DNA from: CAYFUR01 sp964346275
GTDB lineage: Bacteria > Sumerlaeota > Sumerlaeia > SLMS01
Length of the DNA stretch: 5,725 nucleotides
NCBI GenBank assembly: GCA_964346275.1
Contig: CAYFUR010000159.1
Coordinates: 1 to 5,725 of the forward strand
Direction: 5' to 3'
The notes below the pieces were generated by a model. It did not search any database. It saw only the letters and a program-made list of their open reading frames with translations, and had not been told where the DNA came from. Position 1 is the stretch's first letter; each line of letters starts with the position of its first letter. The position numbers and the translations under genes were made by a program. Shown here piece after piece: positions 1 through 5,725 of this stretch.

Positions 1-1787
1 AGGCGCATCGGGCTCTCCGCAACGAGGCGGGAAACCTGTCTCTCGCCTGTATAGATCTGATGGTTGGTATACCAGGCCCCGGCCCCGGCAACGAGCAGCG
101 GCTCTCCCGCGGATGGAGAAATCCTGGCCGCCGCGTATGGATAGACAACATTCGATCCATAGTCCCAGTGATGGAGCCGGAAGTCCTGCTGGGAGTTCCA
201 TTTCGAGTTCCCATCATATTCCAGCGGCAATCCCTGCTCGTAGAGACCGTAGAGGCGTTTCGCTCGGACATGGCGCCAGGCGCTGATGATCCAGGCGCTC
301 TGTTCGCCATTCATCAGGTAAGGAAAGACGGCGCCATAGGCGTCTTCATAGCCCGGCTGGCTGAGAAAAGTAAAATCGGGAGATGTGGCTGGAAGCCCGG
401 CCTTGTCGAGATAGTAATAGGCTTGAATGCGGTCGTTGCGCGTCGAGGCAATGATTGGTTCGCCGGCCTTGCGCTCTTGGTTGAGGGCTTCCGTTCCGGA
501 CCGGTAATTGGATTTGTCCGCCGCGAGATAGACAAGGGAGAAGGCCAGCGCAACGGCTCCGTAAGGGGCCAGGGTGCTCCAGAAAGAGGCGCCCAGTGTG
601 TTTTCCGGTTTCTTTCCCAGCCAGTCCGCCAGAACGGCCGCCGGCAGCGCCGCCACACCCAGGAAGACCGGGGCCAGATAGATGAAATAGCGCAGGTTGA
701 AATTGCGGTCCATCTGAAGGCTGAAAAGAAAGATATACGACACGATGGGGAGAACAAGCGCGAGACCGAGAAAAGCGAGTTGGGCGGGAGATTTCCGCCC
801 CCCGGCATCGCGAATCCCGGCGAGAAAACCGGCCAGAAGGTAGGCCAGGGGGACGATTGCAAGAAGCCGGCTCGTTTCGCCCATGCGATGAAAATTCACC
901 CCAAGCGCCGTTAAGTGATCCCAGAAAAAGGGGAGCTTGAATGCCACGTTCGTCAGCGTGGTTTCTCCCGGTGTGATGAGGCCCGATGTTGTGGTGAGAA
1001 AGCCAGTGGCGTTTTTCAGGGAAAAGGGAATCAGAACAACCAGGGCCGCCGCAAGAACTGGTACGGCCGGCCTGCCTTTCCATTCCGAGGGCTTCCAGGC
1101 GATCAGCTTTTCCCGTATATCGCGAAAGATGAACGCGCCAACGCCCATCCCCGCGAGCATGACCGCCGTGGGGATTGCCGAGATGGGATGATTCTTGAAC
1201 CCGGCAATTCCCGCAAGCAGGAGGAGGAGACCGCCCGTGTAGGGAGCCCCCCGGAAAAAGAGCGTATAGGCGGCCAGTTGGCCGGCCATATAGAAGGTCA
1301 TGCCGCCATAGTAGTTTCCGTCCTGGCTATACATGATGAGAAAGCAGTTCACCGTGGCAAGAAGCGATGCCCCAACCGCCAGGCGGCCGCCGCGCGTTGA
1401 AAGGCCCCAGAGGAAGATCACCGGCACGGCCAGCGTTCCCAGGAGGGCGCTCCACACGCGCACGCCGAATGCCGTTTCGCCGAACCATTTCAGCATCAGC
1501 CGGACGGGTTCCAGGTGGGTCATGTGAGCCGAATAGGAGACGGTTTCGAACTGGCGCGCGGGGGCTTCCTGGAGGATGACAATCTCGTCCATCCAGAGGC
1601 TGGCGTTTCCAAGCCCGAAGAACCGGAGGGCAAATGCCAGCAGCGTCACGGCGAGGAGCCAGCCCTTCCACGGATGGAATTCCATCGCCAGCTGATTGTA
1701 TAGACGAGGCTCCGCCCGCCAGAACCGGTAAGGCTGTTCCTGCTGCTTTGGCTGCTTCTTTTTGCGTGATTGCTTCTTTGAGGCCAT
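1..1787 (-). CDS. GT-C (GT39/ArnT-like) membrane glycosyltransferase, C-terminus cut by window edge
   Basis: This is a large inner-membrane protein, probably a polyprenyl-phosphate-sugar-dependent glycosyltransferase of the GT-C type. The frame reads without a stop for 595 codons and runs off the left edge, so the C-terminus is missing. Residues 1-19 are a lysine-rich cytoplasmic tail. A first hydrophobic helix (about 42-58) is followed by the hallmark first-loop motif SLWMDE (63-68), whose acidic D67-E68 pair is the expected catalytic/metal site. Family-like stretches follow: RVWSALLGTLAVPV (110-123), MYSQDGNYY (152-160, matching the usual 'SQEaRxY') and a late NLRYFIYLAPVF segment (364-375). 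Multiple hydrophobic helices extend to about 423, then a soluble, probably periplasmic, C-terminal part. The usual HPP motif is degenerate (THLEP, 90-94) and the SQ-motif arginine is asparagine. It starts 11 bases after the DUF2851 stop. A GGAG at 1802-1805 is rather far (14 bases), so translational coupling is likely. The sugar and acceptor are unknown. Confidence 0.85.
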   Translation of the reverse strand, partial: MASKKQSRKKKQPKQQEQPYRFWRAEPRLYNQLAMEFHPWKGWLLAVTLLAFALRFFGLGNASLWMDEIVILQEAPARQFETVSYSAHMTHLEPVRLMLKWFGETAFGVRVWSALLGTLAVPVIFLWGLSTRGGRLAVGASLLATVNCFLIMYSQDGNYYGGMTFYMAGQLAAYTLFFRGAPYTGGLLLLLAGIAGFKNHPISAIPTAVMLAGMGVGAFIFRDIREKLIAWKPSEWKGRPAVPVLAAALVVLIPFSLKNATGFLTTTSGLITPGETTLTNVAFKLPFFWDHLTALGVNFHRMGETSRLLAIVPLAYLLAGFLAGIRDAGGRKSPAQLAFLGLALVLPIVSYIFLFSLQMDRNFNLRYFIYLAPVFLGVAALPAAVLADWLGKKPENTLGASFWSTLAPYGAVALAFSLVYLAADKSNYRSGTEALNQERKAGEPIIASTRNDRIQAYYYLDKAGLPATSPDFTFLSQPGYEDAYGAVFPYLMNGEQSAWIISAWRHVRAKRLYGLYEQGLPLEYDGNSKWNSQQDFRLHHWDYGSNVVYPYAAARISPSAGEPLLVAGAGAWYTNHQIYTGERQVSRLVAESPMR

Positions 1788-1798
1788 GTGCGCCGCCG

Positions 1799-3400
1799 TT
1801 ACTCCGTTGCCGTTTCTGGCCCGGCCTGCTCCGCGAGGGCAAAGAAGGTGCAATCGTCACAGGTCCGTTCGTTTTGCGCGCAACAATCACCGAACACTTT
1901 CATGAGCGCCTGCTGGTATATCTCGGTTTTGAGGAGGCCTTTGCCAAGGCCGGACTCGCCAAAGATGCGTTTGTCCATGAATCGAACGACCGAGTTCTTT
2001 TCGAGGGAAGGAAAGGTCTGAATGGCCTCCCAGGCCCTGGTTTCCAATTCTTCGTCGCGGCGGCGGCGGGCGTCCAGCACCGCCATGGGCAGAAACACAT
2101 TGAACACGAGGGATCGCGCGGCCGGCTCGCCGAGCAGGGCCTGGGGCCGCTGCTTTTTCCCGCCGAGGGTAAAGTGGGTTCCGAAGTAGTGCTCCTCGCC
2201 GGAGACGAGAAAATCCGCGGCGAGTTCCTTCCAGAAGCGGCGCATTTCTTTCGGCTTGGCGTCCGGCGATGGAATCGTTTTGACGCGCGTGCGAAAGCGC
2301 TGGAAGAGCGGATCGTCGCCATCGGTGAGGCGGCCAAGCAACACCGCCACGGCGGCCAGGCGCCGCGTGGGAAAGCCTGCTGGGCGCATCCCCGCAAACC
2401 ATCGGCGCGTCGGTGGAATGAGTCGGTCGGAGAAATAGGGCCGGGCGTTATTCCAGAGTTTATCAAGCTTGTCGCGAAAGGCGGCGGACTCTTCATCCGA
2501 ATCTTCCAGCAGATCCTTCTGCCCCGGCACGATCTGGCCGACGTGAAGCAAAACGGAAAGATAGAAATCGCCACGATCTTCCGGGCGTACATCGCGCGCC
2601 AGTTCTACCAGTTCGCGAAGCGGCGCGCGTTTGCTGAGAAGGAAGTATAAAGTTTTGGAAGCTTTGAAGCCCTGTGCCGTGAGCAGGGCCTGGTAAATCA
2701 CCTGGTAAAAATCCGCCGTCTGCATCTGGGCGCGAAAACGGGCGACTTTGTCTTCGATCCGCGTTCGGCCCGCGGTGATCATGAATTCGTGGAATTGCGT
2801 CTCCGGCAAACGGAGAAACTGCTCGTGGCAGAGCCCGAGGTGGGCGGGCCGTCCGTAGGGGTAGTCGCCGAGATTGATGGTCGACTGGATCGTTTCCAGG
2901 TCCGGCTCCAGGATGGGCTCGAGGACGAGTTGCTCAAGGCGCTCGCCGTTCTGCTTTTCCTGATAGGGGCGGTCGTCATTGGCGCGCAAGACGGCATGGA
3001 GGATGACGCGATTGTATTCAAAATCCTGGTGATGGCCGTGGCGGCGCCAGTCGGCGGAGTCGACGTGGATTTCGATGTCGCCCTGAAGCAATTCGCCGGC
3101 AACACGCAGCCGCGCATCCAGGAAATCCGGCCCCCGGGCGGTGTTCCATCGTCCGGGCTCGATGATTTCGACGCGCTTGCCGCTGGCGGTGGCGAGTTCG
3201 TCCTTCTTGAGAAGCTGGTCGTGCCAGATCGCCTGGACGAGGCGTTCATCGAGCGAGGAAACCTGCCCCGCGATGAGGTCCGGCTCTCCCACGGCCGGGC
3301 GGTCGGCAAGGGCGATGGCAAACTGGCGATGGAGTTCGCGCCAGCGGGCCCGGGTTCCCTCCTCGCTGGGAGGCCTGTCACGATGCGCGGCGAGACTCAT
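1799..3400 (-). CDS. DUF2851 family protein of unknown function
   Basis: This 533-residue soluble protein matches the DUF2851 family along its whole length, from memory of family sequences. In order it shows an RLVQAIWHDQLLKKDEL opening (53-69) and the core block PGRWN (82-86), GPDFLDA (90-96), GDIEIHVDSADW (107-118) and HGHH (121-124), then NRVILHAV (130-137). A helical region follows with YPYGRPAHLGLC (180-191) and RTRIEDKVARF (212-222). The late conserved GMRPAGFPTRRLA (337-349) and FPSLEKNSVVRF (463-474) come next, and a C-terminal cysteine cluster (C506, C507, C514, C517). There is no signal peptide or membrane helix, so it should be cytoplasmic. No function is established for the family. 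The D92...E110-x-H112 arrangement looks like a PD-(D/E)XK-type nuclease core, but that is inference. The ATG overlaps the kinase stop as ATGA and has only a weak GGTGAT-type ribosome site, which suggests coupled translation. Confidence 0.9.
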   Translation of the reverse strand: MSLAAHRDRPPSEEGTRARWRELHRQFAIALADRPAVGEPDLIAGQVSSLDERLVQAIWHDQLLKKDELATASGKRVEIIEPGRWNTARGPDFLDARLRVAGELLQGDIEIHVDSADWRRHGHHQDFEYNRVILHAVLRANDDRPYQEKQNGERLEQLVLEPILEPDLETIQSTINLGDYPYGRPAHLGLCHEQFLRLPETQFHEFMITAGRTRIEDKVARFRAQMQTADFYQVIYQALLTAQGFKASKTLYFLLSKRAPLRELVELARDVRPEDRGDFYLSVLLHVGQIVPGQKDLLEDSDEESAAFRDKLDKLWNNARPYFSDRLIPPTRRWFAGMRPAGFPTRRLAAVAVLLGRLTDGDDPLFQRFRTRVKTIPSPDAKPKEMRRFWKELAADFLVSGEEHYFGTHFTLGGKKQRPQALLGEPAARSLVFNVFLPMAVLDARRRRDEELETRAWEAIQTFPSLEKNSVVRFMDKRIFGESGLGKGLLKTEIYQQALMKVFGDCCAQNERTCDDCTFFALAEQAGPETATE

Positions 3401-4635
3401 GTCACCACATCACCAAAGTTGGTTCCCAGGGCGCGGGCGGCCTGGATGAGCTGGGAGTCTACGTTGACGGGCTTGAGCTTATGGACCGCCTCGGCAATGG
3501 GCACGTCGCCGATTTCCCCGCTCATGAGGGCAACCATGCGGCCAAAGCCCTGGGAGGCGGCCAGCTCCGCCGCGTGATAGCCGAATCGCGTGGACAGGAG
3601 CCGGTCGCTGGCAACAGGGGAGCCTCCGCGCTGGAGATGGCCCAGGACGGTGGCGCGGGCCTCCAGGCCCGTGCGGCGCATGATTTGATCGGCAAGGACA
3701 TGGCTGATGCCGCCGAGGCGGATGGGGTCGGGAGAGTCCCTGACGATCTTGGCGACAGTCATATCGCCGCCCTTGGGCTTGGCTCCTTCGGCGACGACAA
3801 CAATGGAGAAGCGTTTTCCCGCCCGCGAGCGCCGGCGCACGACTTCGCCGACAACATCTATATCATAGGGGATTTCCGGGATCAGGATGATGTCGCCTCC
3901 GCTGGCCACGCCTGCCTCCAGGGCGAGGTGCCCCGTGTAGCGCCCCATGATCTCGACGATCTGGACTCGGTGGTGGCTCATGGCAGTGGTGTGGAGCCGG
4001 TCGATCGCCTCCACGGCGGTTTGCACGGCGGTGGCAAAGCCGAATGTATATTCCGTGGAACTCAAATCGTTATCGATGGTCTTGGGGATGCCGACGACCT
4101 GGATGCCCTTCTTGGAAAGCTCGTTGGCCATGGTCAGGGTGCCATCGCCCCCAATGGCGACGAGGCAATCCCAACCCATCTCCTGGATATAATCGATACA
4201 CTCGTCCGATACATCGACGGTCTGTTTCTTCCCGTTGATGATCATTTCGTGGCGGAACGGATTGTCCTTGTTGCTGCTGCCGAGAATCGTCCCGCCGAGG
4301 GGGAGAATCCCGGAAACATCCATGGAGGTGAGTTTGTGCGCACGGCGATAGATCAGGCCGTGAAAGCCGTCCTCGATTCCATAGCACTGGATCTGGTGTT
4401 TGAACATGGCGGTTTTGACGACAGCACGGATCACCGCGTTGAGCCCGGGGCAATCTCCTCCGCCGGTGAGCACCGCCAGACGGCGGATCGGCTTGTTTTT
4501 CTTTTTCACTGCGGGCTGGGGCGACTTCTTCGTCTTGCTGCCGGCGGAGGCTTTAACGCCATTGCCGTGAGTGACTTTTTTGCCAGGTTTGACGGTTTTC
4601 GCGCCCGGCTTCTTCTTGGGGGCTTTGGTCGGCAT
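3397..4635 (-). CDS. 6-phosphofructokinase (ATP or PPi donor unresolved) with lysine-rich N-terminal tail
   Basis: This enzyme phosphorylates fructose 6-phosphate to fructose 1,6-bisphosphate in glycolysis. The catalytic domain covers about residues 50-412 and shows the family signatures: LTGGGDCPGLNAVIR (56-70), GGTILGSS (114-121), GGDGT (162-166), PKTIDND (184-190; D188 matches the E. coli catalytic base D127), MGRYTGHLALEAG (230-242), E283 (matching E. coli E222) and LGHLQRGGSPVASDR (331-345). G165 at the E. coli G104 position normally points to ATP, whereas K185 at the G124 position is typical of PPi enzymes and of a G/K subgroup that includes ATP users. The donor therefore cannot be fixed. 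Residues 1-49 form a disordered tail with 16 lysines, absent from the usual roughly 320-residue enzyme. The ATG at 4635 is supported by a good ribosome site, so the tail appears genuine. It is the first gene of the leftward operon, and its stop overlaps the DUF2851 start. Confidence 0.95.
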   Translation of the reverse strand: MPTKAPKKKPGAKTVKPGKKVTHGNGVKASAGSKTKKSPQPAVKKKNKPIRRLAVLTGGGDCPGLNAVIRAVVKTAMFKHQIQCYGIEDGFHGLIYRRAHKLTSMDVSGILPLGGTILGSSNKDNPFRHEMIINGKKQTVDVSDECIDYIQEMGWDCLVAIGGDGTLTMANELSKKGIQVVGIPKTIDNDLSSTEYTFGFATAVQTAVEAIDRLHTTAMSHHRVQIVEIMGRYTGHLALEAGVASGGDIILIPEIPYDIDVVGEVVRRRSRAGKRFSIVVVAEGAKPKGGDMTVAKIVRDSPDPIRLGGISHVLADQIMRRTGLEARATVLGHLQRGGSPVASDRLLSTRFGYHAAELAASQGFGRMVALMSGEIGDVPIAEAVHKLKPVNVDSQLIQAARALGTNFGDVVT

Positions 4636-4644
4636 TCGTGCGGA

Positions 4645-4651
4645 CTCCCTC
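4645..4651 (-). promoter_or_regulatory. Ribosome binding site of the phosphofructokinase gene
   Basis: On the minus strand this reads GAGGGAG, 9 bases before the ATG at 4635. It decides the start in favour of the long, lysine-tailed form. The only plausible internal start before the catalytic core, a GTG at 4509 (residue 43), has no purine-rich site in front of it. Confidence 0.7.
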
Positions 4652-4688
4652 GCAAAGGAAGATCGATTCTTCTCATTGATAGGAAAAG

Positions 4689-4717
4689 ATGCTAGGCAGT
4701 GTTTCGCGAGGTGTGAA
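4689..4717 (-). promoter_or_regulatory. Candidate sigma70-type promoter for the phosphofructokinase operon
   Basis: On the minus strand TTCACA (4717-4712, one mismatch to TTGACA) is followed after exactly 17 bases by TAGCAT (4694-4689, two mismatches to TATAAT). Transcription would start near 4682 and give a leader of about 47 bases before the ATG at 4635. The call rests on consensus matching only. Nothing else in the 159-base gap fits as well in this direction. Confidence 0.4.
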
Positions 4718-4752
4718 GGAAAAAGGACGCGACCCGCAGCCCGGGCCGAGGC

Positions 4753-4793
4753 GAGCCCGTAAATTGCTATTGTGTTTTATCAGATGCGGGCTC
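4753..4793. repeat. 7-bp inverted repeat around an AT-rich core, just upstream of the plus-strand gene
   Basis: GAGCCCG at 4753-4759 and CGGGCTC at 4787-4793 are perfect inverted copies flanking 27 bases. That interval (about 4760-4780) is the most AT-rich stretch of the divergent intergenic region. It may contain the -10 region of the rightward promoter, or the repeat may be an operator or a weak hairpin. I could not find a well-spaced -35/-10 pair for the plus strand here. An 8-base palindrome GCCCGGGC also sits nearby at 4739-4746. Confidence 0.35.
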
Positions 4794-4794
4794 C

Positions 4795-5700
4795 ATGCCT
4801 GAAGCCTGCAGGAGGATCGAAACAGCCTTGGCCATGAACTACGACGACATCGAACGGGGGCGCCGGCGGAACTGGGAGGCGCTCAAGCCGGAAGAGATTC
4901 GCCAGCGCGAGCGCGAGGAGCGCCGGGCCGAGCGGATGAAAGAGCTTGCCGAAAAGGCCAAGAAAGGCAAGACGCACACCGCTTTCGATCGCGTCAAGCG
5001 CATGCGCCAGGATGAAGAATCGAGAGCGGACCGCGAGCGGTTTCAGCGCGTCCTGCGCCAGAGCGGCGTCCTCATCGGAGCCTTTATCTTTGTCATCCTC
5101 GTGTTCTATTCAGCCCAGGCCTACCTGGAAAAACGCCGCCAGGAACGCCTCGCCGCAGAGGTCACCGAGTACGACCGCGTCCTTGTCGAGGGAGAGGAAG
5201 TCAACGATCTTTCCGATCCCGTGGGGGCGCTCGCCACATGGCGCAGCGCCTGGATGGAAGGCGACATGGCGCGAGTCGTTTCTCTTTTCTCGCCGCACTT
5301 CATGCGCCAGTTGACGAAATCCAAACCTTATAACGTGATCCTTCGCGAGTATCAGACGCTCTATCAGAAGGGGAGCCTGCAATCGACGGTGGACATGGCG
5401 ACGAACTTTGACGGGCCGCAGATTCTCCGAATTCCCAGGAAGCCGTGGTCCCATGGCGAGCTGGCGCTTTTCCGCAGCGACTACCTCCTCCGTCCCGGAG
5501 ACGACCCGCCGGGCAGGCGCTATATCCTGGCTTTCTCCTGGGATGCGAAGAACGAGGAATGGCGCTACGCCACCCTCCGGGAAGAAAAGTTTTTCAGCAT
5601 CAAGTGGAAGTTTGAATCCGCCATCCAGCAAAAGGTTGGCGGAATGAACCCCGTGACCTATGACGAAGAGGGAAACCGGATCACCGGCGGAGGTTTGTAG
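4795..5700 (+). CDS. Single-pass membrane protein with charged cytoplasmic helix and NTF2-like domain
   Basis: The protein has 301 residues from the ATG at 4795 and is not a named family that I recognise. Residues about 19-88 are very rich in R, E and K with heptad-like spacing, suggesting a cytoplasmic helix or coiled coil. One membrane helix follows (GVLIGAFIFVILVFYSAQAY, 91-110), with positive charge on its N-terminal side, so the C-terminal part should lie outside the cytoplasm. Residues about 141-270 look like an NTF2/SnoaL-type fold. ALATWRSAWMEGDMARVVSL (145-164) matches the usual opening helix, and the ELALFRSDYLL (222-232), RRYILAFSWD (241-250) and EEWRYATLREE (255-265) strands match its sheet. 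No catalytic residues are evident, so a binding or assembly role is possible. The start is uncertain: ATG 4795 lacks a ribosome site, while AGGAGG at 4810-4815 favours an in-frame TTG at 4828 or ATG at 4834 (288 residues). It is transcribed divergently from the kinase operon. Confidence 0.8.
   Translation: MPEACRRIETALAMNYDDIERGRRRNWEALKPEEIRQREREERRAERMKELAEKAKKGKTHTAFDRVKRMRQDEESRADRERFQRVLRQSGVLIGAFIFVILVFYSAQAYLEKRRQERLAAEVTEYDRVLVEGEEVNDLSDPVGALATWRSAWMEGDMARVVSLFSPHFMRQLTKSKPYNVILREYQTLYQKGSLQSTVDMATNFDGPQILRIPRKPWSHGELALFRSDYLLRPGDDPPGRRYILAFSWDAKNEEWRYATLREEKFFSIKWKFESAIQQKVGGMNPVTYDEEGNRITGGGL
4810..4815 (+). promoter_or_regulatory. Internal AGGAGG, possible ribosome site for a shorter start
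   Basis: A perfect AGGAGG lies inside codons 6-7 of the longest reading of the plus-strand gene. It is 12 bases before an in-frame TTG (4828) and 18 bases before an in-frame ATG (4834). Both spacings are longer than ideal, but no comparable site precedes the ATG at 4795. It suggests that translation may begin at residue 12 or 14. Confidence 0.35.
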
Positions 5701-5725
5701 CAGACCCGCGGCCGCGTCTAGACGC
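5701..5725. other. GC-rich double palindrome after the last stop codon
   Basis: Directly after the TAG stop are two palindromes: CGCGGCCGCG (5707-5716) and GCGTCTAGACGC (5714-5725), the second ending exactly at the window edge. They contain adjacent NotI (5708-5715) and XbaI (5717-5722) recognition sequences. This could be the start of a terminator or other 3' structure, but no U-tract is visible before the edge. Confidence 0.3.

Noticed and set aside
60..914. 284-codon plus-strand open frame
   Set aside because: It lies antisense to the glycosyltransferase. The product is low-complexity, rich in G and R, with no domain or ribosome site, whereas the opposite strand gives a coherent membrane protein.
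314..1083. Two minus-strand open frames (862-314 and 1083-346) and a third at 1890-1327
   Set aside because: All three are out of frame with the continuous 595-codon glycosyltransferase reading. Their products are rich in P, S and R, typical of shifted frames in GC-rich genes, and they do not indicate a frameshift.
1634..2650. 338-codon plus-strand open frame
   Set aside because: It is antisense to the DUF2851 gene and the start of the glycosyltransferase, and shows no recognisable domain; the DUF2851 match runs along the whole opposite strand.
2789..3577. 262-codon plus-strand open frame across the DUF2851/kinase junction
   Set aside because: It spans two well-supported minus-strand genes and shows no coherent domain.
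4494..4509. Runs of A (on the minus strand) in the kinase tail as a programmed frameshift site
   Set aside because: The reading frame is intact through the run into the catalytic domain, and neither alternative frame gives a meaningful product; AAA/AAG lysine codons explain it.
3481..4695. 404-codon plus-strand open frame opposite phosphofructokinase
   Set aside because: Long antisense frames opposite GC-rich genes are common. This product is rich in D, G and H with no family motif, and the opposite strand carries every phosphofructokinase signature.
1..5725. CRISPR array, tRNA/rRNA, insertion sequence or toxin-antitoxin pair
   Set aside because: I saw no regularly spaced repeats, tRNA-like arms, transposase motifs, terminal repeats or small paired ORFs outside the four genes.

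Overview
The window is GC-rich, gene-dense bacterial DNA, probably chromosomal and probably from a Gram-negative environmental organism. There are no RNA genes, no CRISPR arrays and no insertion sequences. The DUF2851 protein belongs to a family best known from Bacteroidota/Chlorobi and the PVC and related phyla. Its 'GRWN...GPDF' wording reads to me as nearer the non-Bacteroidota members, but I would not name a phylum from this alone.

Layout: three genes run leftward on the minus strand as one tightly packed unit. First is a 6-phosphofructokinase (4635 to 3397), then a DUF2851 protein (3400 to 1799), which shares an ATGA overlap with the kinase. After 11 bases comes a large multi-pass GT-C type membrane glycosyltransferase (1787 to the left edge), whose C-terminus lies outside the window. 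That third gene is easily missed: its frame is open for 595 codons up to the window edge, and several long false ORFs lie over it in other frames. A divergent intergenic region (4636-4794) separates the operon from one plus-strand gene (4795-5700). That gene encodes a single-pass membrane protein with a charged cytoplasmic helix and an extracytoplasmic NTF2-like domain. The last 25 bases hold two GC-rich palindromes.

Functionally, the kinase is a central glycolytic enzyme. Its G/K active-site signature leaves the phosphoryl donor (ATP or pyrophosphate) open, and it carries an unusual 49-residue lysine-rich N-terminal tail. The DUF2851 protein has no established function. Its most conserved block resembles the D...ExH layout of a restriction-endonuclease-like fold, and it ends in a four-cysteine cluster. 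The glycosyltransferase also starts with a lysine-rich tail and would move a lipid-linked sugar across or at the inner membrane. Why these three are co-transcribed is not obvious. I see no clear new defence or mobile system. The best leads are the DUF2851 protein, its coupling to the kinase, and the kinase tail.
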